A stretch of DNA of 64,000 bases, taken from NCBI RefSeq assembly GCF_014137975.1, contig NZ_JACGWZ010000001.1, positions 806,001-870,000 of the forward strand, written 5' to 3'. This document shows, in pieces, positions 23,632-31,865 of the stretch (positions are counted from its first letter, which is position 1; the number at the start of each line of letters is the position of its first letter). A program made the translations under genes and the position numbers. This stretch comes from Halosaccharopolyspora lacisalsi (GTDB lineage Bacteria; Actinomycetota; Actinomycetes; Mycobacteriales; Pseudonocardiaceae). The notes under the pieces are model-generated. The model made no database searches. It was not told the origin of the DNA and worked only from the letters and a program-made list of their open reading frames with translations.

Positions 23632-25059
23632 TTGGTCACGACCCCCGACCCGCCCGCGGGCAGGACCACCGCCAGCGCCGAGAGCGCCACGGGCTCGGAG
23701 GGCTACGCCACCGGGCTGGGCAACCGCCAGGTCCAGATGATCGCCATGGGCGGTGCCATCGGCGTCGGCCTCTTCCTCGGTGCCGGTGGACTGCTGGAGA
23801 AGATGGGCCCCGGCCTGGTCCTGTCCTACCTCGTGTGCGGAATCGCGGCCTTCTTCGTGCTCCGCGCTCTCGGGGAACTGGTGCTGCACCGCCCGGTGGC
23901 GGGCAGCTTCGTCGAGTACTCGCGGGAGTTCATCGGACCGTGGGCCGGCTTCGCCACCGGCTGGATGTACTGGATCAACTGGGTGGGCAGCGGGGTCGCC
24001 GAGATCACCGCCGCCGGGATCTACATCGGCAAGTGGTTCCCGGAGTTCCCCCAGTGGCTGACCGCGCTGATCTCGCTGGCCGTGCTGCTGGTGGTCAACC
24101 TGCTGTCGGTGCGGTTGTTCGGAGAACTGGAGTTCTGGTTCTCGGCCATCAAGGTGCTGGCCATCCTCGGCTTCCTGGCCGTGGGGCTGTGGCTGGTGCT
24201 GACCGGTGCCGAGGTCGGCGGTACGACCGCGGGAGTGCACAACCTGTTCGCCCACGGCGGCTTCTTCCCGATGGGTCTGCCGATCGTGCTGATGAGCCTG
24301 CAGGGCGTGATCTTCGCCTACGCCTCCACCGAGATGGTCGGCATCGCCGCGGGCGAGACCAAGGACCCCGCCAAGGTGATGCCCAGGGCCATCAACAGCG
24401 TCATCTGGCGCATCGCCGTGTTCTACGTCGGTTCGGTGCTGCTGCTGCTCATGGTGCTGCCCTGGACCGCCTACAGCGGCGGGCAGAGCCCGTTCGTCAC
24501 TGTGTTCTCCAGCATCGGGATCCCCTGGGCGGGCGACCTCATGAACTTCGTCGTGCTCACCGCCGCCCTGTCGAGCTGCAACTCCGGGCTCTACTCGACC
24601 GGTCGCATCCTGCGGTCGCTGTCCCAGCGGGGTGAGGCACCGGCCTTCACCGAGCGGATGAACGCCCAGCGCGCACCCTACGGCGCCGTGCTGTTCACCG
24701 GCCTCGTCTTCCTGCTGGGCGTGGCGCTCAACTACGCGCTGCCGAAGCAGGCCTTCGAGATCGCCACCTCGGTGGCCTCGCTCGGCGTCATCGCCACGTG
24801 GATGGCACTGCTCTACTCCCAGGTGCGGTTCCGGCGACGCGCTCAGCGCGGCGAGGTGCGGCGTCCGTCCTTCCGGATGCCCGGATCGCCCTACTCGAAC
24901 TGGGTGGTCATGGGCTTTCTGGCACTGGTCGTCGTGCTGGCGGCGTTCTCGGAGGACATCGCCGCGCGCTGGTCGGCCTTCGCGGTGCCTCCACTGATCG
25001 TGGCGATCGCGATCGGCTGGTGGGCCGTCAACAGGAGCAAGGCGGGCGAGCGCGAGTAA
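23632..25059 (+). CDS. Amino acid permease (APC superfamily, AnsP/GABA-permease type)
   Basis: A 475-residue transporter with 12 predicted helices. The first helix carries the APC signature GGAIGVGLFLGAG; ALGELVLHRPVAGSFVEY and FAYASTEMVGIAAGETKDP follow in their usual places. Proteins of this type import asparagine, GABA, proline or other amino acids by proton symport; the substrate cannot be read here. TTG 23632 is chosen because GGGAGG lies six or seven bases upstream; the frame is open earlier. It is co-directional with azlCD, 152 bases away. Confidence 0.85.
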   Translation: MVTTPDPPAGRTTASAESATGSEGYATGLGNRQVQMIAMGGAIGVGLFLGAGGLLEKMGPGLVLSYLVCGIAAFFVLRALGELVLHRPVAGSFVEYSREFIGPWAGFATGWMYWINWVGSGVAEITAAGIYIGKWFPEFPQWLTALISLAVLLVVNLLSVRLFGELEFWFSAIKVLAILGFLAVGLWLVLTGAEVGGTTAGVHNLFAHGGFFPMGLPIVLMSLQGVIFAYASTEMVGIAAGETKDPAKVMPRAINSVIWRIAVFYVGSVLLLLMVLPWTAYSGGQSPFVTVFSSIGIPWAGDLMNFVVLTAALSSCNSGLYSTGRILRSLSQRGEAPAFTERMNAQRAPYGAVLFTGLVFLLGVALNYALPKQAFEIATSVASLGVIATWMALLYSQVRFRRRAQRGEVRRPSFRMPGSPYSNWVVMGFLALVVVLAAFSEDIAARWSAFAVPPLIVAIAIGWWAVNRSKAGERE

Positions 25060-25101
25060 CCCGGGCGTCGATCGGGTGGGCGAGTCCAGCACAATCGAGG
25101 C

Positions 25102-25752
25102 GTGACCACAGCTCAACCGGTGATCGGAGTCCTCGCGTTGCAGGGCGGCGTCGCCGAGCACCTGGCGGCGCTGGAACGCGGCGGTGCCCGGCCTCGGCCG
25201 GTGCGTCGCCCGGAGGAGCTCGCCGGAGTGCACGGGCTCGTGCTGCCCGGCGGTGAGTCCACGACGATGAGCCGCCTGCTGGAGACCTTCGAGCTTTTCG
25301 AACCGGTCGCCGAGCGGTTGTCGGAGGGGATGCCCGCCTACGGCTCGTGCGCGGGGATGGTGCTGCTCGGCAACAGGGTGCTCGACAACGAGGCCCCGGA
25401 CGGCTCCCCGGCGGTCCGCACCCTGGACGCCCTCGACGTCGCGGTACGCCGCAACGCCTTCGGGCGGCAGGTCGACTCCTTCGAGACCGAGGTGGATGTC
25501 GAGGGGGTCGATGGCGGTCCGGTGCACGCGGTGTTCATCCGCGCTCCCTGGGTCGAGAAGACCGGCTCGGGCGTGCGGGTACTGGCCACCGTGGACACCC
25601 CGGACCCGCACGTGGCGGGCGAGCGGGCTTCCGCCGGTACGATCGTCGCGGTTCGGCAGGGACCCGTGCTCGCCACGGCCTTCCACCCGGAGCTGGTCAC
25701 CACGGACGAGCGCGTGCACCGCTATTTCGTGCAGACCGTCCGCGCGGCGTGA
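25102..25752 (+). CDS. pdxT: Pyridoxal 5'-phosphate synthase glutaminase subunit PdxT
   Basis: A 216-residue class I glutaminase supplying ammonia to PdxS. It has the opening [14 protein letters not shown], the oxyanion region LPGGESTTM, the nucleophile Cys in [10 protein letters not shown], and the His-Glu pair in FHPELV. GTG 25102 opens it. yebC follows 52 bases downstream, as in other actinomycetes. Confidence 0.95.
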   Translation: MTTAQPVIGVLALQGGVAEHLAALERGGARPRPVRRPEELAGVHGLVLPGGESTTMSRLLETFELFEPVAERLSEGMPAYGSCAGMVLLGNRVLDNEAPDGSPAVRTLDALDVAVRRNAFGRQVDSFETEVDVEGVDGGPVHAVFIRAPWVEKTGSGVRVLATVDTPDPHVAGERASAGTIVAVRQGPVLATAFHPELVTTDERVHRYFVQTVRAA

Positions 25753-25804
25753 CCGCGCTCGACAGCGCTGGGGTCGTGCGGGCGACACAGAAGACGGAGG
25801 AGAG

Positions 25805-26557
25805 ATGAGCGGCCACTCCAAGTGGGCCACCACCAAGCACAAGAAGGCCGCCCTCGATGCCAAGCGCGGCAAGCTTTTCGCGAAGCTGGTCAAGAACATC
25901 GAGGTCGCCGCGCGCACCGGTGGAGGGGACCCAGAGGCCAACCCGACCCTCTACGACGCCCTGCAGAAGGCGCGCAAGAACTCGGTGCCCCAGGACAACA
26001 TCGAGCGGGCGCGCAAGCGGGGCGCCGGTGAGGAAGCCGGCGGCGCCGACTGGGAAACGATCATGTACGAGGGGTACGCGCCCAACGGCGTGGCCGTGCT
26101 GATCGAGTGCCTGACCGACAACCGCAACCGGGCCGCCAGCGACGTGCGCACGGCCATGAACCGCCACGGTGGCTCGATGGCCGACCCCGGGTCGGTGTCG
26201 TACCTGTTCAACCGGCGGGGCGTGGTGCTGCTGCCCAAGAACGGCCTCGGCGAGGAGGACGTGCTGGCCGCCGTGCTGGAGGCCGGAGCCGAGGAGGTCA
26301 ACGACCTCGGCGACAACTACGAGATCCTCTCCGAGCCCAGCGAACTGGTCGAGGTGCGCAAGGCGCTGCAGGCGGCGGGGATCGAGTACGACTCGGCGGA
26401 GACGAGCTTTCTGGCCACGGTCAACGTGCCGCTGGACAGCGACGGGGCGCGCAAGCTGTTCAAGCTCATCGACGCCCTGGACGACTGCGACGACGTCCAG
26501 AACGTCTACGCCAACTTCGACGTCAGCGACGAGGTCATGGCGGAGGTCCAGGGCTGA
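25805..26557 (+). CDS. YebC/PmpR family regulatory protein
   Basis: A 250-residue protein with the family opening [20 protein letters not shown] and the motifs [34 protein letters not shown] and [14 protein letters not shown]. YebC proteins are transcription regulators in some bacteria, and recent work links them to translation through polyproline stalls. ATG 25805 follows GGAGGAGAG. In relatives it sits just ahead of ruvC; here three genes lie between. Confidence 0.95.
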   Translation: MSGHSKWATTKHKKAALDAKRGKLFAKLVKNIEVAARTGGGDPEANPTLYDALQKARKNSVPQDNIERARKRGAGEEAGGADWETIMYEGYAPNGVAVLIECLTDNRNRAASDVRTAMNRHGGSMADPGSVSYLFNRRGVVLLPKNGLGEEDVLAAVLEAGAEEVNDLGDNYEILSEPSELVEVRKALQAAGIEYDSAETSFLATVNVPLDSDGARKLFKLIDALDDCDDVQNVYANFDVSDEVMAEVQG

Positions 26558-26576
26558 CGGTACCGACCCCGGACGC

Positions 26577-26625
26577 GTGACGATTTTCCCTAAAGTTGTG
26601 ACACAACTTTAGGGAAAATCGTCAC
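26577..26625. repeat. 49-bp perfect inverted repeat (24-bp arms) with TTTTCCCTAAAGTTGTGA motif
   Basis: Arms 26577-26600 and 26602-26625 are perfectly complementary around one central base. It starts 19 bases after yebC and may end its transcript, but the arms are far longer and more AT-rich than the other hairpins in the window. The core motif recurs in the hairpin at 11667-11700. Confidence 0.85.
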
Positions 26626-26761
26626 GGCCCCACCGGGTGCGGCGGGTACGGAGTCCTGACACCGCGGAGCCCCGACGGGTGGAGCCTCGGCGAGCCGAGA
26701 CCGGCGGTGGCCCTTAACATCGCTGACGCCGTAGTCGCCGGAACGTGAGGAGGGTGCCGTC

Positions 26762-27184
26762 GTGGCGAAGCCGCCCGTACCCGAGAAGGTCGCCAATCTG
26801 CTGGCCCGGCCGAACCCCTCGGTGATCACCAGCGTGCGGCCGGACGGACAGCCCGTCTCGGTGGCCACCTGGTACCTCTGGGAGGAGGGGCGAATCCTGG
26901 TCAACATGGACGAGGGCCGCAAGCGCCTGGAGTACATGCGGGCCAACCCCCTCGTGACGCTGACGGTGCTGGCCTCCGACGACTGGTACACCCACGTCAG
27001 CTTTCAGGGGCGCGTGGCGGAGCTGGTCGACGACCCCGAGCTCGTCGACATCGACCGGCTCGCCCGCCACTACACCGGCAACCCGTACCACGTGCGCGAC
27101 CGGCACCGGATCAGCGCGTGGATCGACGTCTCGCGCTGGCACGGGTGGGGTTCGGCCGAGAACACCGACGTCTCCCATCACTGA
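26762..27184 (+). CDS. Pyridoxamine 5'-phosphate oxidase-fold, F420-dependent-type protein
   Basis: A 140-residue split-barrel flavin/deazaflavin-binding protein of the PPOX class. Visible features are NPSVITSVRPDGQPVSVATW, ILVNMDEGRKRLEYMRANP and the conserved-strand SFQGRVAELVDD. Many actinobacterial relatives bind F420 and reduce small molecules; the substrate is unknown. GTG 26762 has GAGGAGG upstream. Confidence 0.8.
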   Translation: MAKPPVPEKVANLLARPNPSVITSVRPDGQPVSVATWYLWEEGRILVNMDEGRKRLEYMRANPLVTLTVLASDDWYTHVSFQGRVAELVDDPELVDIDRLARHYTGNPYHVRDRHRISAWIDVSRWHGWGSAENTDVSHH

Positions 27185-27196
27185 ACGCAGAGCGAT

Positions 27197-28219
27197 GTGA
27201 TGGTGCGCGCGGCGCTGGTGACTCCGCTGTCCGGTCCGCTCGCCCGCTACGGTCGTGCCACGGCCACCGCGCTGCGGCTCTGGGCGCGCCGGTTCACCGG
27301 AACGGAAACGGTGGACCTGGAGGTCGTCGACGCCCACCCCGACGCGTCGGCCGCGGTACGGCACGCCGAGCGGAACGAGCCGCACCTGCTGTTCGGTCCG
27401 TACGGCAGCGGACCGACCGCGGAGGTCGTGAAGGCGACCTCACGATTGGTGTGGAACCACGGAGGCGCGCGAATCCGTCCTCGGGACAACGTCGTGAGCG
27501 TGCTCGCCCCGGCGCACACCTACTTCATCGGGGCCGTGGAGGTGATCTACCACGCGGACCCGCGAGTGGGACGGGTCGGTGTGCTGCACGGCGACACCGG
27601 ATTCGGTCGTGGTGTCGCCGGGGGAGCGGAGCAGGCGGCGGTGCACCGCGGACTGGACGCCGAGCGCGCCGTGTTGCCCGGCGATCCGCCCCGCGCCGAC
27701 GTACTGCTGGCGGCGGGGCGGTTCGACGACGAGCTCGTCCTGGCACGCGCTCTCGACCGGGACAGGTGGCGGGCGGCCGGATTCGTCGCCGCCGGGGTGA
27801 GTGAAGTGCTCGCCGAGTTGGGGGACCGTCGCGAGGGGCTGCTCGGCCCGGCGCAGTGGATGCCGGAGGTCGCCCCGCAGCCGGACGAGGGGCCGGCCGC
27901 CTCGGAGTTCGTCGCCGCCCACCGGGAGCTGACCGGTGACGACCCGCCCTATCCCGCCGCGCAGGCGTTCGCGGCCGGAGTGCTGGCCCTGCGCTGCCTG
28001 CACGAGGCCGGGACTTCCGAGGACGCGGCGGTGGCCGCGGTCGCGCGGAAGCTGGATCGCACGACGCTGTTCGGCCGTTTCCGGCTCGACTCCGCCGGCC
28101 GTCAGGTCGGACACCGGGTGCTGACGGTGCAGTGGCAGGACGGCGTTCGGACCGTGGTCTGGCCGCCGGAGCAGGCACAGGCAGCGCTTCGGTACCCGCT
28201 GCGTCGTCCATCGGGGTGA
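27197..28219 (+). CDS. Type 1 periplasmic-binding-protein-fold protein without signal peptide
   Basis: A 340-residue protein with the fold of branched-chain amino acid ABC binding proteins: AALVTPLSGPLARYGRA at the start, PHLLFGPYGSGPTAEVV, the middle hinge and a late YPAAQAFAAGVLALR segment. It begins directly with the fold: there is no signal peptide, lipobox or membrane helix, so it should stay in the cytoplasm and act as a sensor or enzyme-associated binder rather than a transporter subunit. No permease or ATPase is nearby. GTG 27197 or ATG 27200 could be the start. Confidence 0.7.
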   Translation: MMVRAALVTPLSGPLARYGRATATALRLWARRFTGTETVDLEVVDAHPDASAAVRHAERNEPHLLFGPYGSGPTAEVVKATSRLVWNHGGARIRPRDNVVSVLAPAHTYFIGAVEVIYHADPRVGRVGVLHGDTGFGRGVAGGAEQAAVHRGLDAERAVLPGDPPRADVLLAAGRFDDELVLARALDRDRWRAAGFVAAGVSEVLAELGDRREGLLGPAQWMPEVAPQPDEGPAASEFVAAHRELTGDDPPYPAAQAFAAGVLALRCLHEAGTSEDAAVAAVARKLDRTTLFGRFRLDSAGRQVGHRVLTVQWQDGVRTVVWPPEQAQAALRYPLRRPSG

Positions 28220-28266
28220 TCCCGATCGGGTGTGGTCCGCCCCGAGTCCGGACGGCGGTAGGCACA

Positions 28267-28773
28267 ATGGTTTCCGTGGCCGATACGGACGAGAATCTGC
28301 GCAAGTGGCTGGTGGACACCGCCGAGCGGCACGGTGCCGCGGTCATGCAGGTGGCCGGAGACGAGGAGGGCGCTCCGTACGCCTTTTCGGTGGGGGCGTG
28401 GCGCCGCTTCGGCAAACCCGAGGTCGTCGTGATCGGCCTGGCCTCCGAGGTCTCCCACGCCGTGATCAACACCTACGTGCGCCGCGTGGGCCGGGGAGAG
28501 CGTTTCGTGCCGGGACGGCTCTACGAGGGGTTCGTCACGGAGTGCCCGGTCACCTTCGAGCGAGTGGCCCGGCAGCACTACCCGGAGTTCCTGGGGAGCG
28601 CGCTGCTCGTCTACGGTGACGAAGGTTTTCCCGCGCTGCAGCTGGTGCTGTCGTTGCCCGGGGGGGTGTTCCCGTGGCAGGACGACGCTCCCGACGGGTT
28701 CGCGGAGTACCAACCCGTGCTGACCGCCAGCGGTTCCCCGGAGAACTGGACTCCCGGGTACGACGGGCCGTGA
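28267..28773 (+). CDS. DUF4262 family protein
   Basis: A 168-residue protein resembling DUF4262: a helical start, then DEEGAPYAFSVGAWRRFGKP followed by EVVVIGL, and a conserved aromatic end (WQDDAPDGFAEYQPVL). The function of the family is unknown. ATG 28267 is taken; GTG 28276 is an alternative. It lies immediately ahead of the ruvC promoter. Confidence 0.75.
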   Translation: MVSVADTDENLRKWLVDTAERHGAAVMQVAGDEEGAPYAFSVGAWRRFGKPEVVVIGLASEVSHAVINTYVRRVGRGERFVPGRLYEGFVTECPVTFERVARQHYPEFLGSALLVYGDEGFPALQLVLSLPGGVFPWQDDAPDGFAEYQPVLTASGSPENWTPGYDGP

Positions 28774-28798
28774 GAACCGTGCGCCTCGGGGTGTCGGC

Positions 28799-28824
28799 AC
28801 CGCTGCCGGGGCCCCGGCAGCGGT
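28799..28824. terminator. 26-bp perfect palindrome before ruvC promoter
   Basis: ACCGCTGCCGGGG and CCCCGGCAGCGGT form 13-bp arms without spacer. It is 26 bases past the DUF4262 stop and touches the ruvC -10 element. A terminator shielding the SOS promoter is the simplest reading. Confidence 0.6.
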
Positions 28825-28845
28825 ATAGTTCGAACGAATGTTCCC
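28824..28845 (+). promoter_or_regulatory. ruvC promoter -10 with LexA-type (SOS) box
   Basis: TATAGT (28824-28829) is followed directly by TCGAACGAATGTTCCC (28830-28845), which matches the actinobacterial LexA consensus TCGAAC-N4-GTTCGA in 10 of 12 fixed positions. A LexA site overlapping the start region would make ruvCAB damage-inducible. Confidence 0.7.
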
Positions 28846-28864
28846 AGCGGGAGAGGATGGCCGC

Positions 28865-29452
28865 GTGCGTGTGCTGGGTGTCGATCCCGGGCTGACCCGC
28901 TGCGGGGTCGGCGTGATCGAGAGCGGTCGGGCGCGCGAGATCGCCTGCCTCGGTGTCGGTGTCGTGCGCACTCCCTCCACCGACGAACTCGCCGATCGCC
29001 TGATGGCGGTGGCCGAGGGGGTCGAGGGCTGGATGGACGCGCACCGGCCCGAGGTCGTGGCCGTCGAGCGGGTGTTCAGCCAGCAGAACGTTCGCACGGT
29101 GATGGGCACCGCCCAGGTCTCCGGGATCGTGGCGCTGGCCGCCGCCCGCAGGGACCTGCCGGTGGCGTTCCACACCCCCAGCGCGGTCAAGGCCGCCATC
29201 AGCGGCTCGGGGCGTGCGGACAAGCGCCAGGTCACCACTATGATCACCAAGATTCTCGGGCTGGAGAGCCCGCCCAAGCCCGCCGACGCGGCCGACGCCC
29301 TGGCCCTGGCCGTGTGCCACCTGTGGCGGGCGCCCATGAGCGACCGGATCGCCGAGGCGGAGGCCAAGGCCGCGCAGCTGGCACGCAATCACCGCGCCCG
29401 CCTCGCCGACGCGGCCCGCGAACGCGGCTCCACAGGAGGACAGCAGCGATGA
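28865..29452 (+). CDS. ruvC: Holliday junction endodeoxyribonuclease RuvC
   Basis: A 195-residue resolvase. The start [18 protein letters not shown] carries the first catalytic Asp; [20 protein letters not shown] contains a catalytic Glu, and [15 protein letters not shown] the last acidic pair. GTG 28865 is chosen because GGGAGAGGA precedes it and it gives the family's usual first residues; ATG 28838 in the same frame would overlap the LexA box. Its stop overlaps ruvA (ATGA). Confidence 0.95.
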   Translation: MRVLGVDPGLTRCGVGVIESGRAREIACLGVGVVRTPSTDELADRLMAVAEGVEGWMDAHRPEVVAVERVFSQQNVRTVMGTAQVSGIVALAAARRDLPVAFHTPSAVKAAISGSGRADKRQVTTMITKILGLESPPKPADAADALALAVCHLWRAPMSDRIAEAEAKAAQLARNHRARLADAARERGSTGGQQR

Positions 29453-30030
29453 TCGCCTCAGTGCGGGGAACCGTGCTCTCGATCGGTCTGGACCACGCCG
29501 TGCTGGAAGTCGGCGGAGTCGGCGTGGCGGTGTACGCGACGCCGGTGACCCTGGCGTCGTTGCGGCGCGGGGAGGAGGGACACCTGGCCACCTCGCTGGT
29601 GGTCCGGGAGGACTCGCTGACGTTGTACGGGTTCGCCCACGCCGACGCCCGCGACCTGTTCGTCCTGCTCCAGACCGCGTCCGGGGTGGGCCCCAGGCTC
29701 GCCCTGGCCATGCTCGCCGTGCTGGATCCCGAACAACTGCGCACCGCGCTGGCCGACGGCGACATCGCACTGCTGACCCAGGTCCCGGGCATCGGCAAGA
29801 AGAGCGCCGAGCGACTGACCCTGGAACTGCGCGACAAGGTGGCGGCCGAACCGGCCACCGAGCCCCGCGCCGGCGACCGGATCCGCACCGAGGTCTCCGA
29901 CGCCCTGGTCGGCCTCGGGTTCTCGGCCAAGCACGCCGAGCAGAGCGTGGAGGCGGTGCTGGCCGACGGGGCCGAGGCCGACACCTCGGCGGTGCTGCGG
30001 CGGGCGCTGGCGAACATGGGACCGAAGTGA
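29449..30030 (+). CDS. ruvA: Holliday junction DNA helicase subunit RuvA
   Basis: A 193-residue protein that binds four-way junctions. The OB-fold is at [13 protein letters not shown] to about residue 65; the helix-hairpin-helix pair is at [14 protein letters not shown] and [19 protein letters not shown]; the C-terminal RuvB-binding domain ([19 protein letters not shown]) follows. AGGAGGACAG precedes ATG 29449. Confidence 0.95.
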   Translation: MIASVRGTVLSIGLDHAVLEVGGVGVAVYATPVTLASLRRGEEGHLATSLVVREDSLTLYGFAHADARDLFVLLQTASGVGPRLALAMLAVLDPEQLRTALADGDIALLTQVPGIGKKSAERLTLELRDKVAAEPATEPRAGDRIRTEVSDALVGLGFSAKHAEQSVEAVLADGAEADTSAVLRRALANMGPK

Positions 30031-30052
30031 GCCGCACCGACGGTATTGGTGG

Positions 30053-31150
30053 ATGATGCACGACGACCCCACGGACGACGACCCCACGGGTGAGGAGCCC
30101 ACGGGCGACGAGGCGGAAGCGGCGCTGTCGCCGTATCAGGTCTCGACCGAGCAGGACGTCGAGACGAGCCTGCGTCCGGGAACGCTCGGTGACTTCGTCG
30201 GTCAACCGCGCGTGCGCGAGCAGCTGCGACTCGTGCTGCACGGAGCGCTGCGCCGCGGCGAGCAACCCGACCACGTGCTGTTCTCCGGACCCCCGGGGCT
30301 GGGCAAGACCAGCCTGGCGACGATCATCGCCTCCGAGCTGGGGGCCGCCCTCCGGGTCACCTCGGGGCCCGCGCTGGAGAAGCCGGGCGACCTCGCCGCC
30401 ATGCTGTCCAACCTCGCCAGGGGCGACGTGCTGTTCATCGACGAGATCCACCGCATCGCCCGCCCGGCGGAGGAGATGCTGTACCTGGCGATGGAGGACT
30501 ACCGGGTCGACGTGGTCGTGGGCAAGGGGCCCGGCGCGACCAGCATCCCGCTGGAGATCGCACCGTTCACGCTGGTGGGAGCCACCACCCGCTCCGGATC
30601 CCTGACCGGGCCGCTGCGGGACCGCTTCGGCTTCACCGCCCACATGGAGTTCTACGAGCCCTCCGAGCTCGACCAGGTCATCCGTCGTTCGGCGGGCATC
30701 CTGGGAGTGGACCTGCGGGAGGAGGGTGCCGCCGAGATCGCACGCCGCTCCCGCGGTACCCCGCGCATCGCCAACCGGCTGCTGCGCCGGGTGCGCGACT
30801 ACGCCGAGGTGCGTTCCGACGGTGCCGTGACGTTGGACGTGGCGCGAGCGGCCCTGGAGGTCTACGACGTCGACGAGTTCGGCCTCGACCGCCTGGACCG
30901 CGCCGTGCTCGACGCCCTGGTGCGTTCGTTCGGCGGTGGTCCGGTGGGCGTGTCCACGCTGGCCGTGGCCGTCGGGGAGGAGCCGACCACGGTGGAGGAG
31001 GTCTGCGAGCCCTACCTGGTCCGTGCCGGGATGCTGGCCCGTACCCCGCGCGGACGCGTGGCGACGGTGTCCGCTTGGCGGCATCTCGGGTTCGTTCCTC
31101 CCGAACGAGCTCCCGGCGAAACCGCCCCGAGTCTGTTCGATGAGTCATAG
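30053..31150 (+). CDS. ruvB: Holliday junction DNA helicase motor RuvB
   Basis: A 365-residue AAA+ ATPase that drives branch migration with RuvA. Walker A is GPPGLGKTS (about 79-87), Walker B is FIDEIHR, sensor 1 lies at [18 protein letters not shown], and the arginine-finger region follows; the C-terminal winged helix ends with [10 protein letters not shown]. The N-terminus has an unusual acidic extension of about 28 residues built from repeats of D/E-P-T. It is the last gene of ruvCAB. Confidence 0.95.
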   Translation: MMHDDPTDDDPTGEEPTGDEAEAALSPYQVSTEQDVETSLRPGTLGDFVGQPRVREQLRLVLHGALRRGEQPDHVLFSGPPGLGKTSLATIIASELGAALRVTSGPALEKPGDLAAMLSNLARGDVLFIDEIHRIARPAEEMLYLAMEDYRVDVVVGKGPGATSIPLEIAPFTLVGATTRSGSLTGPLRDRFGFTAHMEFYEPSELDQVIRRSAGILGVDLREEGAAEIARRSRGTPRIANRLLRRVRDYAEVRSDGAVTLDVARAALEVYDVDEFGLDRLDRAVLDALVRSFGGGPVGVSTLAVAVGEEPTTVEEVCEPYLVRAGMLARTPRGRVATVSAWRHLGFVPPERAPGETAPSLFDES

Positions 31151-31258
31151 CCGGTAGTAAGGTGCCCGGGCCATACCCGGTCGAGCTGGCACACTGGTGG
31201 TGCCACATCCGAATAGTGTGGGCGCGCTCATCGCTCGTGCCCACGGAACGGAGCAAGC

Positions 31259-31642
31259 ATGGAAGGCCTCATCTTCCCGATACTTCTCGTCGGCATCGCA
31301 CTGATGCTCTTCTTCCAGATCCGGAAGCAGAAGCGCAGCGTGCAGGAGCAGCAGAAGCTGCAGAACTCGATCGGCGAGGGCGACCGGGTCATGACGACCT
31401 CGGGCCTGTTCGGCACCGTGACCGCCACCACCGACGACTCCATCGAGTTGGAGATCGCCCCGGGCGTGGTGACCACCTGGCTGCGTCAGGCCATTCGCGA
31501 GAAGGTCAACACCGAGCCGGACTCGGACGAGACCGCGGACGAGGACTCCGTGACGGACGAGGACTCGGCTTCCGAGACCTCCGAGACCTCCGACGACGAG
31601 GTGAAGGCCGCAGAGGCGAGCGAGAAGCAAAAGACCAGCTGA
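31259..31642 (+). CDS. yajC: Preprotein translocase accessory subunit YajC
   Basis: A 127-residue protein: one membrane helix (LIFPILLVGIALMLFF), the conserved KQKRSVQEQQKLQNSIGEGD region and VMTTSGLFGTV, then a long acidic, Ser/Thr-rich tail (about 85-127) typical of actinomycetes. It associates with SecDF. ATG 31259 has GGAG upstream. Confidence 0.9.
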   Translation: MEGLIFPILLVGIALMLFFQIRKQKRSVQEQQKLQNSIGEGDRVMTTSGLFGTVTATTDDSIELEIAPGVVTTWLRQAIREKVNTEPDSDETADEDSVTDEDSASETSETSDDEVKAAEASEKQKTS

Positions 31643-31865
31643 GCACGGTGGTGACGCGTTCACCGGGACGCGGTTGTACCCATGCTTCCGGTGAACGTGG
31701 ACGACCACAGTGTGAGCGAGCACGAACACACAGTTCCCCCTCCAGCGGTGGGTTCCGATTGAGACCTGCCACACTGGAGAGTGCGGCGCAGTGCGGTCGC
31801 GTCCGGTGGGCGCGGCGGTTTCGGTGCCGGACTTCGTCCCAGACCCCCACGAGGAGACCGACGCC

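Noticed and set aside
23530-25941. Long minus-strand open frame opposite the permease and pdxT
   Set aside because: Shadow of two well-recognised plus-strand genes; composition is not protein-like.
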